A DNA stretch of 34,013 nt from an uncultured Celeribacter sp. (lineage in GTDB: Bacteria > Pseudomonadota > Alphaproteobacteria > Rhodobacterales > Rhodobacteraceae). This document shows positions 17,427 to 26,665 of the stretch, piece by piece; positions within the stretch are counted from its first letter, which is position 1, and every line of letters starts with the position of its first letter. The translations under genes were made by a program, and so were the position numbers. The notes under the pieces were generated by a model. The model saw only the letters and a list, made by a program, of their open reading frames with translations, was not told where the DNA came from and ran no database searches. Location: positions 1 through 34,013 of the forward strand of contig CALLMA010000137.1 of the NCBI GenBank assembly GCA_938008015.1, given 5' to 3'.

Positions 17427-18116
17427 ATGGATCGTCGTTTTTGGCTCAGCGTCATCATCGCAGTTCTTGGACTGGTCATCTTGCTGAAATTAGGGTTTTG
17501 GCAATTATCGCGTATTCCGGAAAAAGAGACTGAAATACAAAAGATTGAAGCTTTTTTCGAGCAAGAACCTATCGAATTGCCTATGGTACCAGACTCTGAA
17601 AGCCAAGAATATCTGCCTGTCGTTGTGCGTGGTGAGATACTTGATGGTGAGATCAATGTCTTGGTGTCCACGCGCTCTCAGGGCGCAGGGTTCCGGATCA
17701 TCGCGCCATTTAGGCTTGAGGATGGAAGAGACGTGCTTCTCGATCGAGGCTTCATTCGCTCAGAGGATAAAGATAAGAAGCGCAATCTTGGGGCGGGTGA
17801 GGTGATTGGCAATTTGCATTGGCCCGATGAACGCGGCCCTTCCATTCCTGATGATGATATCGCGCTCAATGAATGGTATGCCCGCGATGTGGGCAAGATG
17901 GCCAAACATTTAGGCACTGAACCGATTTTAATCGTCGCAAAAACGACGACATCCGATCAAATTTTACCGCTGCCAGTGAGCAGTGATAATATACCCAATA
18001 ATCATCTCGCATATGCAATTCAGTGGTTTTTATTTGCTGGGATATGGTTTGGGATGACAAGCGTGCTGCTGTGGCGTATTAGGAGCGCGAATAGACAGAA
18101 AAGTGACGAAAAATGA
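17427..18116 (+). CDS. SURF1 family cytochrome oxidase biogenesis protein
   Basis: A 229-residue SURF1/Shy1 homologue, involved in haem A insertion into subunit I. It has the family topology: an N-terminal helix (about 5-23), a periplasmic domain, and a C-terminal helix (about 197-217). The start of the family, L-G-F-W-Q-L-S-R-I-P-E-K, is present, as is the end signature N-N-H-L-A-Y-A-I-Q-W-F-L-F-A. The central region has V-L-L-D-R-G-F-I-R, also typical. Its stop overlaps thrC (ATGA), so an oxidase assembly factor is coupled to threonine synthase. This is a recurring arrangement in this bacterial group. Confidence 0.93.
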   Translation: MDRRFWLSVIIAVLGLVILLKLGFWQLSRIPEKETEIQKIEAFFEQEPIELPMVPDSESQEYLPVVVRGEILDGEINVLVSTRSQGAGFRIIAPFRLEDGRDVLLDRGFIRSEDKDKKRNLGAGEVIGNLHWPDERGPSIPDDDIALNEWYARDVGKMAKHLGTEPILIVAKTTTSDQILPLPVSSDNIPNNHLAYAIQWFLFAGIWFGMTSVLLWRIRSANRQKSDEK

Positions 18117-19495
18117 AATATATTTCAACACGTGGCCAAGCGCCTGAACTCTCTTTTGAAGAAGCAATGCTCACAGGCCTTGCCTCAGATGGCGGCCTTT
18201 ATGTGCCTGAGACGATCCCAACGCTCACGCATGAAGAAATTGCGAGCTTAAATGGCCTTTCATATGAAGATATTGCCTTTAAAATAATGAAGCCTTTCAT
18301 TGGCGAGGCTTTCACCGATGATGAGTTCAAAGGCATTATCAAAAAAGCTTATGCGAATTTTGGCCATATTGCCCGCGCTCCTATGGTGCAAATTGGGGAT
18401 AATCATTTCCTGCTTGAGTTGTTTCATGGTCCAACACTTGCCTTCAAAGATTTCGCGATGCAGCTTATTGGGCAGCTTTTCCAAGCGTCTCTTTCGCGCT
18501 CTGGTAAACGTGTGACGATTGTTGGTGCCACATCTGGAGATACAGGATCAGCGGCTATTGAAGCTTTCAAAGGCTTGAATAATGTGGATGTATTTATCCT
18601 TTTCCCTCATGGGCGCGTCTCGGATGTGCAGCGTCGTCAGATGAGTACACCAAGTGAATCCAATGTTCATGCGCTAGCTGTACAAGGTGATTTTGATGAT
18701 TGCCAAGGCGCATTGAAAGATATGTTTGCAGATATTGAATTCCGTGATCATGTGAAACTCGCAGCGGTGAACTCAATCAACTGGGCACGCGTCTTGGCGC
18801 AGGTTGTATATTACTTCTCATCTGCTGTTGCGCTTGGCGCTCCTAATCGCAAAGTCTCATTTACAGTGCCTACAGGCAATTTTGGTGATATTTTTGCTGG
18901 TTATATTGCCAAAAAAATGGGTCTGCCGATTGATCGCCTTGTGATCGCGACCAATCAAAACGACATTTTGCACCGTACCATGGCGACAGGCGCCTATACG
19001 AAACAAGGGGTTGTGCCTTCAATTTCGCCATCGATGGATATCCAGATTTCATCCAATTTCGAACGGGCGCTATTTGATGCTTATGGGCGAGATGGGTCTG
19101 TGATATCTGATTTGATGGCTGATTTGAAATCGGGCGAATTCAAAGTATCCGATGAAGCTATGCAGGCGTTAAATACGCATTTCTCTTCTGGGCGCGCGAG
19201 CGAAGAAGAAACATCTCAAACAATCGCTGCATATTATGAGAAGACGGGTGAAGTTCTTTGTCCGCATTCTGCGATTGGTGTGAAAGTTGCGGATGAAAAT
19301 ATTCAAGAGACTGTTATGGTGACTTTGGCCACAGCTCACCCAGCCAAATTCCCTGCAGCTGTGCAAGAGGCCTGTGGTATCCATCCTGATTTGCCGGCAC
19401 GCATGAGCGATCTCTTTGATCGTGAGGAGCGCTTTTCGGTTGTTGCAAATGACTTAGAAGGCTTGAAATCCCTTATCAAGGAGCGTTTGGCGTGA
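18113..19495 (+). CDS. thrC: threonine synthase
   Basis: A 460-residue PLP enzyme converting O-phosphohomoserine to threonine. The N-terminus Y-I-S-T-R-G and D-G-G-L-Y-V-P-E are family marks. The PLP lysine lies in G-P-T-L-A-F-K-D-F-A (Lys112). A-T-S-G-D-T-G-S-A-A, the phosphate-binding Ser/Thr-Gly cluster, and P-T-G-N-F-G-D-I-F-A-G-Y follow. The length matches the longer, fungal/proteobacterial type II synthases. It overlaps SURF1 upstream (ATGA) and the M16 peptidase downstream (GTGA). Confidence 0.97.
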   Translation: MKYISTRGQAPELSFEEAMLTGLASDGGLYVPETIPTLTHEEIASLNGLSYEDIAFKIMKPFIGEAFTDDEFKGIIKKAYANFGHIARAPMVQIGDNHFLLELFHGPTLAFKDFAMQLIGQLFQASLSRSGKRVTIVGATSGDTGSAAIEAFKGLNNVDVFILFPHGRVSDVQRRQMSTPSESNVHALAVQGDFDDCQGALKDMFADIEFRDHVKLAAVNSINWARVLAQVVYYFSSAVALGAPNRKVSFTVPTGNFGDIFAGYIAKKMGLPIDRLVIATNQNDILHRTMATGAYTKQGVVPSISPSMDIQISSNFERALFDAYGRDGSVISDLMADLKSGEFKVSDEAMQALNTHFSSGRASEEETSQTIAAYYEKTGEVLCPHSAIGVKVADENIQETVMVTLATAHPAKFPAAVQEACGIHPDLPARMSDLFDREERFSVVANDLEGLKSLIKERLA

Positions 19496-20751
19496 GCGTA
19501 AAATTACATACACTATCAAACGGCTTTCGCATTGTCACAGAACGTCAAGATACGCTTGAAAGCGCTGCAATTGGCGTTTGGATTATGGCGGGGGCGCGTC
19601 ATGAGCGTGTTGAACAAAATGGCATCGCGCATTTTCTTGAGCATATGGCGTTTAAGGGGACTGAAAAGCGCAGCTCTTTAGAAATCGCTCAAGCTCTTGA
19701 GAATGTTGGCGGTTATCTGAATGCTTATACATCGCGAGAAGCAACGGCATATTATGCGCGTGTCTTGAAAGAAGATGTGTCTCTAGCCTTGGATGTTTTG
19801 GGGGATATTGTCTTAAATCCTGTCTTTGATCCAAAAGAGATTGAAACAGAGCGGGGTGTGATTTTATCTGAAATCGGACAAGCGCAAGATACGCCTGATG
19901 ATGTGATTTTTGATTGGCTGCAAGAAGTTAGCTATCCAGAGCAAGCTTTGGGGCGTACAATTTTAGGGCCGGCTGAGCGTGTGAAATCCTTCTCGCGAGA
20001 AGATCTTTCTGGCTTTGTAAAAGAGCAGTATAGCCCAGATCGCATGGTGCTTTCTGCAGCTGGTAATATTGATCATGATCAACTCATCAAAGAAGCTGAA
20101 GCGCTCTTTGGTCACTTGAAGCCAAGCGGCGAGAGAATTGTTGAGCCTGCTCAATTTAAAGGCGGTGAATACCGCAAGGTCAAAGATCTTGAACAAGCGC
20201 ATTTTGCATTGTCTTTTGAAGGGCCGGGATACCGCGACGAGGATATCTACATTGCCCAAACCGCGACAACGGCTCTGGGTGGCGGCATGTCATCGCGCCT
20301 TTTCCAAGAGATTAGGGAAAAGCATGGGCTGTGTTATACGATCTATGCGCAATCTGTGGCCTATGGCGATGCGGGGACGACAACGATTTATGCCGGTACA
20401 TCTGGCGATGATATTGCGGCGCTATCAGAATTAACATTTGATGAAATCGCCCGTTCTGCGGATCTGATGCAAAAGGCTGAAGTTGACCGTGCTAGAGCTC
20501 AAATCAAAGCGGGTATGTTGATGGGGCTTGAAAGCCCGTCTTCGCGTGCTGAGCGCAATGCGCGCATGATTGGTATTTGGGGGCGTGTGCCGGATCTTTC
20601 TGAGACTGTTGGCAAAATCGATGCTGTCAGCCTAGAAAACGTGCAAAACTTCCTCTCTCATCTGCAGCAAGCGAAAGTATCCCTTGCGCTTTATGGCCCT
20701 GTGAAAGAGGCGCCTGAGCTCGCAGCGCTGCAAGCAAGATTGTCTGCTTAA
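19492..20751 (+). CDS. M16 family zinc metallopeptidase (mitochondrial processing peptidase-like)
   Basis: A 419-residue pitrilysin-superfamily peptidase. The inverted zinc motif H-F-L-E-H is at His47-Glu50-His51, in the sequence A-H-F-L-E-H-M-A-F-K-G-T. A downstream acidic ligand region (E-T-E-R-G-V-I-L-S-E-I) sits near residues 112-122. The C-terminal half has the second fold with G-P-G-Y and G-G-G-M-S-S-R-L-F-Q-E-I-R-E-K-H-G-L-C-Y. The family is the bacterial relative of the beta subunit of mitochondrial processing peptidase. No signal peptide is visible, suggesting a cytoplasmic role. It begins with GTG inside the thrC stop. The natural substrate is not established. Confidence 0.94.
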   Translation: MSVKLHTLSNGFRIVTERQDTLESAAIGVWIMAGARHERVEQNGIAHFLEHMAFKGTEKRSSLEIAQALENVGGYLNAYTSREATAYYARVLKEDVSLALDVLGDIVLNPVFDPKEIETERGVILSEIGQAQDTPDDVIFDWLQEVSYPEQALGRTILGPAERVKSFSREDLSGFVKEQYSPDRMVLSAAGNIDHDQLIKEAEALFGHLKPSGERIVEPAQFKGGEYRKVKDLEQAHFALSFEGPGYRDEDIYIAQTATTALGGGMSSRLFQEIREKHGLCYTIYAQSVAYGDAGTTTIYAGTSGDDIAALSELTFDEIARSADLMQKAEVDRARAQIKAGMLMGLESPSSRAERNARMIGIWGRVPDLSETVGKIDAVSLENVQNFLSHLQQAKVSLALYGPVKEAPELAALQARLSA

Positions 20752-21335
20752 TGATTTGGTCTTCTGCGAAAATTTTAATTGAGACAGAACGCATGCAATT
20801 GCGCTTGCCTGAAAGCTCAGATTTTCGTCAGTGGACGGATCTACGAACACAAAGCATAGGCTTCTTGCAACAATGGGAGCCTATGTGGGCAGAAGATTAT
20901 AAATCTCGAAAAGCTTTTAAAGATAGAGTCTCTGCCGCGAAACTTTCCGTAAAACGCGATTCAGCGCTGCCCTTATTTCTTATAAGGCGCCATGATCAGG
21001 CCGTTATTGGGGGGCTGACGCTTGATAATATTCATCGAGGCCCTTCGCAATCGGCAACCTTAGGATATTGGATCGGAGCGCCTTTTGCGCGCCAAGGCTA
21101 TATGTTTGAGGCCTTGAGGGCTGCATCGCATTTCGCCTTCGTACAGATGGATATCAGTCGATTAGAAGCGGCTTGCTTGCCCGAAAATACGCCGTCTCGA
21201 GGTGTGCTTGAAAAGGCTGGATTTAAATATGAGGGTGTCGCACAGTCTTATTTGCAAATCAACGGCCGCTGGCGAAGCCATGTGCTTTATGCATTATTGC
21301 GCGGCGATCGGCGCGGGCGCACAGATATAAGATAA
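20751..21335 (+). CDS. GNAT family N-acetyltransferase (RimJ/RimL type)
   Basis: A 194-residue acetyltransferase of the RimJ/RimL-type group, which acetylates ribosomal or other protein N-termini. Family marks are I-E-T-E-R-M-Q-L-R-L-P near the start, I-G-G-L-T-L-D-N-I and A-T-L-G-Y-W-I-G-A-P-F-A-R-Q-G-Y-M-F-E-A-L-R-A (acetyl-CoA pyrophosphate-binding region, about 95-125). R-L-E-A-A-C-L-P-E-N-T-P-S-R-G-V-L-E-K-A-G-F completes the fold. The start codon overlaps the peptidase stop (TAATG). Members at this position are commonly annotated as ribosomal-protein-alanine acetyltransferases, but the substrate cannot be read from the sequence. Confidence 0.9.
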   Translation: MIWSSAKILIETERMQLRLPESSDFRQWTDLRTQSIGFLQQWEPMWAEDYKSRKAFKDRVSAAKLSVKRDSALPLFLIRRHDQAVIGGLTLDNIHRGPSQSATLGYWIGAPFARQGYMFEALRAASHFAFVQMDISRLEAACLPENTPSRGVLEKAGFKYEGVAQSYLQINGRWRSHVLYALLRGDRRGRTDIR

Positions 21336-21368
21336 AATTATGTGCCGCACATTTTAGGGGGAGGGCGC

Positions 21369-21902
21369 ATGCAGGAATGGATCGTGCTTTTGAAAGCGAT
21401 TAACGTCTCAGGAACGGGCAAATTGCCTATGGCAGCTTTGAGGGATATTTTATCGCAACATGGTTTCGAAGATGTGAGAACCTACATCCAATCTGGCAAT
21501 ATCATTTTGAAAACGGCCTTAAGTGCGGATCGTGTGACAAAAATCATTGCAGATATTCTTCGTGATTCATTTGAGTTGGAGCGTGTTCCTTTGCTGCTCA
21601 GGCCAAAAGATCTGCGAGAAGCGATCTTGTGTAACCCGTTTCAAGACGATGATATTGAGCCTAAAAATATACATATTATCTTTTCAAATGAGGTGCTTTC
21701 ATTTGATAGCATTTCGTTTCAACAATACTGCCTAGCTGGTGAGCGCGCAGAATTGATTAATAATTTTTTCTATCTGCATGCACCCAATGGAGCAGGGCGT
21801 TCGAAAGCAATGCGTGCTTATGATAGATATTTTAATGCCCAGCATTTGACCGCAAGAAATTTGAATTCTTGCCAAAAAATTCTTGCCCTTTGTGAGGTAT
21901 AA
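21369..21902 (+). CDS. DUF1697 family protein
   Basis: A 177-residue protein of the DUF1697 family, whose biochemical role is unknown. It shows the family N-terminus W-I-V-L-L-K-A-I-N-V-S-G-T-G-K-L-P-M, the Y-I-Q-S-G-N-I-I-L segment near residues 44-52, and a C-terminal R-S-K-A-M-R-A-Y-D-R-Y. The ATG at 21369 has GGAGG four bases upstream; a GTG nine codons earlier is possible but lies before this site. It starts 33 bp after the GNAT gene and ends two bases before the FAD-oxidase gene, so all are likely in one transcript. No signal peptide or membrane segment is visible. Confidence 0.85.
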   Translation: MQEWIVLLKAINVSGTGKLPMAALRDILSQHGFEDVRTYIQSGNIILKTALSADRVTKIIADILRDSFELERVPLLLRPKDLREAILCNPFQDDDIEPKNIHIIFSNEVLSFDSISFQQYCLAGERAELINNFFYLHAPNGAGRSKAMRAYDRYFNAQHLTARNLNSCQKILALCEV

Positions 21903-21904
21903 TC

Positions 21905-23329
21905 ATGCTCAATTCCTTTAATGATGATTTTTATAATATGTTAAAGGGGCATGTTTGTGAGAAATCGCTGCGCGCTGTTAAGGCGGGTGAATTGGATGAT
22001 CCAAGGGGGCGGTTTGTTGGGAAAGGTTATGTTGTGGCTTGCCCTAAAGATACGAAAGAAGTGTCTGCAATTGTCAAACTGTGTCATGAGGCGGATGTGG
22101 GGATTGTGCCTTTAGCAGGCTCTACAGGCCTTGTACTTGGGCAAGTGGCGCATGAGGGGCCGATCCCTTTGATCGTATCGCTTGAGCGGATGAACCGCAT
22201 TGAAGGTGTTTATCCGTCTGAAAATGTTATGATTGCACAAGCAGGTGCCATTCTTGCCAATCTGCATGAGGCAGCCATAGCTGAAAATAGGCTCTTCCCG
22301 CTTTCTCTTGCCTCAGAGGGCTCTTGTCAAATTGGCGGTAATTTGGCGACCAATGCGGGCGGGCTTAATGTGCTGCGCTATGGTAATGCGCGAGATTTAT
22401 GTTTGGGGATTGAGGCTGTTTTGCCCGATGGTTCGATTTTTAATGGCTTAAAGCGCCTTCGCAAAGATAATACGGGCTATGACATTCGCAATTTGCTCAT
22501 TGGATCTGAAGGCAGCCTTGGTATTATCACTGCGGCTAGTTTGCGACTTTTCCCACAGATTACCTCTCAGGCGGTTGCTTTTTTGCAAGTGCCTTCGCCA
22601 AAAGCCGCGCTTGAGTTGCTAGAATTGGCGCGTGATTATGTTGGAGAAGCAATTTCGGCTTTTGAACTGATTTCAGGAATGAGTTTCAAGTTTCTTCAAG
22701 AAACAATGCCGGATTTAAAGCCGCCCTTTCGGAAAGCGCCTGCTTGGTCTGTCTTGATTGATACTGGTTTTTGTGCGTCTGGTGATGATAGCCAAATTGC
22801 ACAAGCGCGACTTTTAAAGATTTTTGAGCGCGCTTTGGAGTTGGGGTTGGTAAAGGATGGGGTGCTCGCGCAGTCGCGGGCGCAGCAAGATGAGTTTTGG
22901 AGGCTCAGGGAGAGCATCCCACAGGCCAATAAACGCATCGGCTCCATTAGCTCACATGATGTTTCCATCCCGCTCTCTTCTTTGCCTGATTTTATTTCTC
23001 AGGGGATACAAGAGATTGGAAAGCTAGGTGATATGCGCGTGAATTGTTTCGGGCATTTGGGAGATGGGAATTTGCATTATAATGTTTTTCCAGCCATGGG
23101 AAAAGACCGCAAAGACTACAATCCACTGAGATCAAAGGTAAAAGAGGTGATCCACGATTTGGTCGATCGTTATGAAGGCTCAATATCGGCGGAGCACGGT
23201 GTGGGGCGTTTGAAAGTTGATGATCTCGAGAAATACTCTGATCCGAGCAAAATCAAGGCGATGCGGATGATTAAGAACGCTTTAGATCCCAAAGGAATTA
23301 TGAACCCCGGCGCCGTGTTGAAACTATAG
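21905..23329 (+). CDS. FAD-binding oxidase/dehydrogenase (GlcD / D-2-hydroxyacid type)
   Basis: A 474-residue VAO/PCMH-family flavoprotein, likely oxidising a D-2-hydroxy acid such as D-lactate, glycolate or D-2-hydroxyglutarate. The FAD-binding PP-loop region P-L-A-G-S-T-G-L-V-L-G is at about residues 74-84. N-A-G-G-L-N-V-L-R-Y-G-N and I-G-S-E-G-S-L-G-I-I-T complete the FAD domain. The C-terminal catalytic domain has G-H-L-G-D-G-N-L-H-Y-N near 380 and S-A-E-H-G-V-G-R-L-K near 427, both conserved in the D-2-hydroxyglutarate/glycolate dehydrogenase group. The exact substrate is open. It is convergent with pgeF, the two stop codons lying within the palindrome CTATAG (23324-23329). Confidence 0.9.
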   Translation: MLNSFNDDFYNMLKGHVCEKSLRAVKAGELDDPRGRFVGKGYVVACPKDTKEVSAIVKLCHEADVGIVPLAGSTGLVLGQVAHEGPIPLIVSLERMNRIEGVYPSENVMIAQAGAILANLHEAAIAENRLFPLSLASEGSCQIGGNLATNAGGLNVLRYGNARDLCLGIEAVLPDGSIFNGLKRLRKDNTGYDIRNLLIGSEGSLGIITAASLRLFPQITSQAVAFLQVPSPKAALELLELARDYVGEAISAFELISGMSFKFLQETMPDLKPPFRKAPAWSVLIDTGFCASGDDSQIAQARLLKIFERALELGLVKDGVLAQSRAQQDEFWRLRESIPQANKRIGSISSHDVSIPLSSLPDFISQGIQEIGKLGDMRVNCFGHLGDGNLHYNVFPAMGKDRKDYNPLRSKVKEVIHDLVDRYEGSISAEHGVGRLKVDDLEKYSDPSKIKAMRMIKNALDPKGIMNPGAVLKL

Positions 23330-24082
23330 TCTGATGGCGGAAATTAAACGCCCGTAATCCGCTTCTTTTTGATGCACAGAGCGTCGATAGGAATAAAATA
23401 ATTCTGGATTTGAATACGTACAATGCCCACTCCACTGCGGGTTCTCAATGCCCGCGGCTTTGAGCTTGTGCAAGCCATATGACGGCAGGTCGAATTGATA
23501 GTGATTTTCTTTCCCAGCGGTAAAAAAGACTTTTGAGTTTGGCTCCGCTTTGACGATGTTTTCGTAAAAATCCGCGCCGACTTCATAAGCTTTTTGTGAA
23601 ATGCATGGGCCGATGCATGCAGAGATGTTTTCGCGTTTTGCGCCGATTGCGACCATGGCGGCAACAGTATTTTCAATAACGCCGGTCAATGCGCCTTTCC
23701 ATCCGGCATGTGCGGCGCCAATGACGCCCGCTTGAGGGTCAGCAAATAAGATGGGCTGACAATCGGCTGTCAGAATGAAAATGGCGGTGCCTTCTGTCGC
23801 GCTGACAATGCCATCGGCTTTGGCAGAGCTTTGATCGAGAAGATCATTTGCGCACACGACATCCGCGGAATGAATTTGATGACAGCCTATTAACTTGTCA
23901 CCCGCAACACCCAAGGCTTGGGCCACACGTCCGCGATTGATATCAATCACTTGTTTTTGATCACTCGATCCAGCACCACAATTTAGCCCTGAGAATATCC
24001 CCGTCGAAGCGCCGCCTTTACGCGTGAAAAAACCATGCTTTATGCCCTGTAAATTTTCAGACGTAATGATTTCTAGGGCCAT
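23324..24082 (-). CDS. pgeF: laccase-domain purine nucleoside phosphorylase / peptidoglycan editing factor PgeF (YfiH family)
   Basis: A 252-residue YfiH/DUF152-type protein. The metal ligands of the family are present: His in I-G-C-H-Q-I-H-S-A-D-V, Cys in T-A-D-C-Q-P-I, and His in G-A-A-H-A-G-W-K-G. The N-terminal H-G-F-F-T-R-K-G-G-A-S-T-G-I-F motif and C-terminal S-G-H-C-T-Y-S-N-P-E-L-F-Y-S-Y-R-R end are also typical. Relatives act on purine nucleosides and, in E. coli, correct aberrant amino acids in peptidoglycan precursors. Which activity applies here cannot be read from the sequence. It is single and convergent with the FAD oxidase gene, without a terminator between. Confidence 0.92.
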   Translation of the reverse strand: MALEIITSENLQGIKHGFFTRKGGASTGIFSGLNCGAGSSDQKQVIDINRGRVAQALGVAGDKLIGCHQIHSADVVCANDLLDQSSAKADGIVSATEGTAIFILTADCQPILFADPQAGVIGAAHAGWKGALTGVIENTVAAMVAIGAKRENISACIGPCISQKAYEVGADFYENIVKAEPNSKVFFTAGKENHYQFDLPSYGLHKLKAAGIENPQWSGHCTYSNPELFYSYRRSVHQKEADYGRLISAIRL

Positions 24083-24298
24083 GTCATTTCCTGTTTTTGA
24101 GCGCGTGTCTTACATTAGAAATTTCAGGAATTTTAAGAGAGGTCAAGAAACTTTGAATTTCTGTATCATTATAGTGCCAGAAATGAGAGAAAATGAAAGA
24201 GAGTGCTGTGAAATGGCGGCTTTCTTTTGATGGAAGAAGAAGCATACTTCCCATGTAAGCATTTTTCATATATGCGGTGCATATCTTATATAGCGCTT
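24083..24298. other. non-coding gap between pgeF and the pnp leader
   Basis: About 215 bp with no convincing gene. It separates the divergent pgeF and pnp genes and should hold both promoters. A weak plus-strand pair, TTTTCA (24263-24268) and TATATA (24287-24292, spacing 18), would start transcription near 24299, exactly where the hairpin leader begins. rpsO, which normally precedes pnp, is not here. Confidence 0.4.
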
Positions 24299-24390
24299 TG
24301 TTCTCGGCGTTGTTTTAAAGGTGGAGAGAACAGCGGCAATAGGGCCGCATATACAAAGGGAGATCTAGGAGGGCCTAGATATATACTCCC
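24299..24390 (+). promoter_or_regulatory. three-hairpin structured leader of pnp
   Basis: Three consecutive stem-loops precede the pnp start. First, TGTTCTC (24299-24305) with GAGAACA (24326-24332), loop 20. Second, GCGGC (24333-24337) with GCCGC (24344-24348), loop 6. Third, ATCTAGG (24363-24369) with CCTAGAT (24374-24380), lengthened by GGGAG/CTCCC (24358-24362, 24386-24390) around a five-base bulge. The third ends just before the AAGGA ribosome binding site (24393-24397). In E. coli a pnp leader hairpin is cut by RNase III and then used by PNPase to repress itself; a similar role is plausible here by analogy. Confidence 0.65.
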
Positions 24391-24405
24391 ATAAGGATAC
24401 GTTTG

Positions 24406-26541
24406 ATGTTTAACGAAACAAAAAAATCAATTGAGTGGGGCGAAGAAACACTCACACTAGAAACTGGTAAAGTTGCCCGCCAAGCTGATGGCACTGTCAT
24501 TGCGACGCTCGGCGAAACGTCGGTTATGGCGAATGTGACTTTTGCTAAAGAGCAAAAACCAGGTCAAGATTTCTTCCCTCTTACTGTACATTACCAAGAG
24601 AAATATTATGCGGCTGGGAAAATCCCTGGCGGATTTTTTAAGCGCGAAGCGCGCCCATCAGAAAAAGAGACATTGACGGCGCGTTTGATCGACCGCCCGA
24701 TCCGCCCGCTTTTCGTTCCTGGCTTTAAAAATGAAGTTTTGGTTATGTGTACTGTTTTGTCGCATGACTTGGTGAATGATCCTGATGTGGTTGCATTGAT
24801 TGCGGCTTCTGCTGCGCTGACACTTTCTGGTGCGCCATTCATGGGCCCAGTTGCTGCGGCGCGCGTTGGTTTTGAAGATGGTGAATATATCTTGAACCCA
24901 ACTGTTGATGACATGGATCAACTTCGCAACAACCCTGATCAAAAACTTGATCTTGTTGTCGCAGGCACGAAAGATGCTGTGATGATGGTTGAATCTGAAG
25001 CGTATGAGCTTACAGAAGAGCAAATGCTTGGTGCGGTTAACTTCGCCCATGAGCAAATCCAGCCTGTGATTGATCTCATCATTGATCTTGCGGAAGATTG
25101 TGCAAATGAGCCATTTGAATTCAATGCACCTGATTACTCTGATCTTTATGAAACAGTGCGCGCGGCTGGCGAAGAGCAGATGAAAGCGGCTTATGCGATC
25201 TTGGATAAGCAAGAACGCGTTGCGGCTGTAAATGCTGCAAAAGAAGCGATTAAAGCGACACTCAGCGAAGAGCAGTTGGAAGATGGAAATCTTAATTCAG
25301 CGCTGAAAAAGCTTGAATCAACAATCCTTCGTTCAACAGTTGTTAAAGAAGGCAAGCGCATCGATGGCCGCGCTCTTGATCAAGTGCGTGCGATTGAATG
25401 TGAAACTGGTTTCTTGCCACGTACACACGGCTCAGCGCTTTTCACACGCGGTGAAACGCAAGGCCTTGTTGTGACAACACTTGGCACAGGCGATGATGAG
25501 CAGATCGTTGATGCTCTTCATGGCAACCACCGTTCAAACTTCATGCTGCATTATAACTTCCCTCCATATTCAGTTGGTGAAGTTGGCCGTGTTGGTTCAC
25601 CTGGTCGTCGTGAAATTGGCCATGGTAAATTGGCTTGGCGTGCGTTGCAGGCGGTTCTCCCTGCGGCAACTGACTTCCCTTATACAGTTCGTGTTGTTTC
25701 TGAGATCACGGAATCAAATGGTTCGTCTTCAATGGCGTCTGTTTGTGGTGGCTCCCTTTCAATGATGAACGCTGGTGTTCCACTCAAATCAGCTGTTGCT
25801 GGTGTGGCAATGGGCCTTGTTCTTGAAGATGATGGCGATTTCGCTGTTCTTACAGATATCTTGGGCGATGAAGATCACCTAGGTGATATGGACTTTAAAG
25901 TTGCTGGTACTGAAAACGGCATCACATCTTTGCAGATGGATATTAAAGTTCAAGGCATCACGCCAGCGATCATGCAAAAGGCTCTTGCGCAAGCAAAAGA
26001 AGGCCGTATGCATATTCTTGGTGAGATGAATAAAGCGCTTTCTGGTGCGTCTGAATTCTCAGCACATGCGCCACGCATTGAAACTATGACAATTCCTGCG
26101 GATAAAATTCGCGAAGTGATTGGTTCTGGTGGTAAAGTGATCCGTGAGATCGTTGAAACTTCAGGTGCAAAAGTTGATATCAACGATGATGGTGTGATCA
26201 AGATTGCTTCTGCTGATGGCGAGTCTATCAAAAAAGCATATGACATGATTTACTCTATCGTTGCTGAGCCAGAAGCAGGCGCGATTTACAAAGGTAAAGT
26301 TGTGAAGCTTGTTGATTTCGGTGCTTTCGTAAACTTCTTCGGAAAGCGCGATGGTCTTGTGCATGTGTCACAAATTGAAAACCGTCGTATCAATCACCCA
26401 AGCGATGTGATGAAAGAGGGCCAAGAGGTCTTCGTTAAGTTGCTTGGCTTTGATGACCGTGGCAAAGTTCGCCTTGGTATGAAAATGGTTGATCAAGAAA
26501 CAGGCGAAGAGATTGCTCAAGAGCCAAAAGAAGAAAATTAA
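24406..26541 (+). CDS. pnp: polyribonucleotide nucleotidyltransferase (PNPase)
   Basis: A 711-residue 3'-5' phosphorolytic exoribonuclease, a degradosome component in many bacteria. Two RNase PH domains cover about 1-215 and 310-540, separated by the all-alpha linker. The first has [22 protein letters not shown]. The second contains R-I-D-G-R and [11 protein letters not shown], then [15 protein letters not shown] with the catalytic Asp cluster. The KH domain (V-I-G-S-G-G-K) is near 568 and the S1 domain ([14 protein letters not shown]) near 630. The ATG at 24406 has AAGGA eight bases upstream; an in-frame TTG directly before it is not needed. rpsO, usually adjacent, is missing. Confidence 0.97.
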   Translation: MFNETKKSIEWGEETLTLETGKVARQADGTVIATLGETSVMANVTFAKEQKPGQDFFPLTVHYQEKYYAAGKIPGGFFKREARPSEKETLTARLIDRPIRPLFVPGFKNEVLVMCTVLSHDLVNDPDVVALIAASAALTLSGAPFMGPVAAARVGFEDGEYILNPTVDDMDQLRNNPDQKLDLVVAGTKDAVMMVESEAYELTEEQMLGAVNFAHEQIQPVIDLIIDLAEDCANEPFEFNAPDYSDLYETVRAAGEEQMKAAYAILDKQERVAAVNAAKEAIKATLSEEQLEDGNLNSALKKLESTILRSTVVKEGKRIDGRALDQVRAIECETGFLPRTHGSALFTRGETQGLVVTTLGTGDDEQIVDALHGNHRSNFMLHYNFPPYSVGEVGRVGSPGRREIGHGKLAWRALQAVLPAATDFPYTVRVVSEITESNGSSSMASVCGGSLSMMNAGVPLKSAVAGVAMGLVLEDDGDFAVLTDILGDEDHLGDMDFKVAGTENGITSLQMDIKVQGITPAIMQKALAQAKEGRMHILGEMNKALSGASEFSAHAPRIETMTIPADKIREVIGSGGKVIREIVETSGAKVDINDDGVIKIASADGESIKKAYDMIYSIVAEPEAGAIYKGKVVKLVDFGAFVNFFGKRDGLVHVSQIENRRINHPSDVMKEGQEVFVKLLGFDDRGKVRLGMKMVDQETGEEIAQEPKEEN

Positions 26542-26561
26542 TTTCAATAGATTTTGATTTG

Positions 26562-26588
26562 AAAGGCCTTGCGATTTGCGAGGCCTTT
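26562..26588 (+). terminator. Rho-independent terminator after pnp
   Basis: Arms AAAGGCCTTGC (26562-26572) and GCGAGGCCTTT (26578-26588) with one T-G wobble, a GATTT loop and a T run. Confidence 0.9.
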
Positions 26589-26626
26589 TTCTTTTTATAG
26601 GGGGCTGGCATCGGCGTTTATGCGTG

Positions 26627-26642
26627 ATCGTAAATTTACGAT
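26627..26642. promoter_or_regulatory. 16-bp perfect palindrome upstream of mscL
   Basis: ATCGTAAATTTACGAT equals its own reverse complement. It lies 97 bp before the mscL start, after the pnp terminator, in a non-coding gap. Such a gapless dyad is typical of a dimeric regulator site; the regulator is unknown. Confidence 0.5.
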
Positions 26643-26665
26643 ATTCCCCCTACTTCAATTGAAAT

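Noticed and set aside
21336-21356. Small inverted repeat (ATGTG/CACAT) before the DUF1697 gene
   Set aside because: Only a five-base stem with a three-base loop and no T run; probably chance.
24658-25212. Minus-strand open frame of 184 codons inside pnp
   Set aside because: Antisense shadow of conserved PNPase codons; composition is not protein-like.
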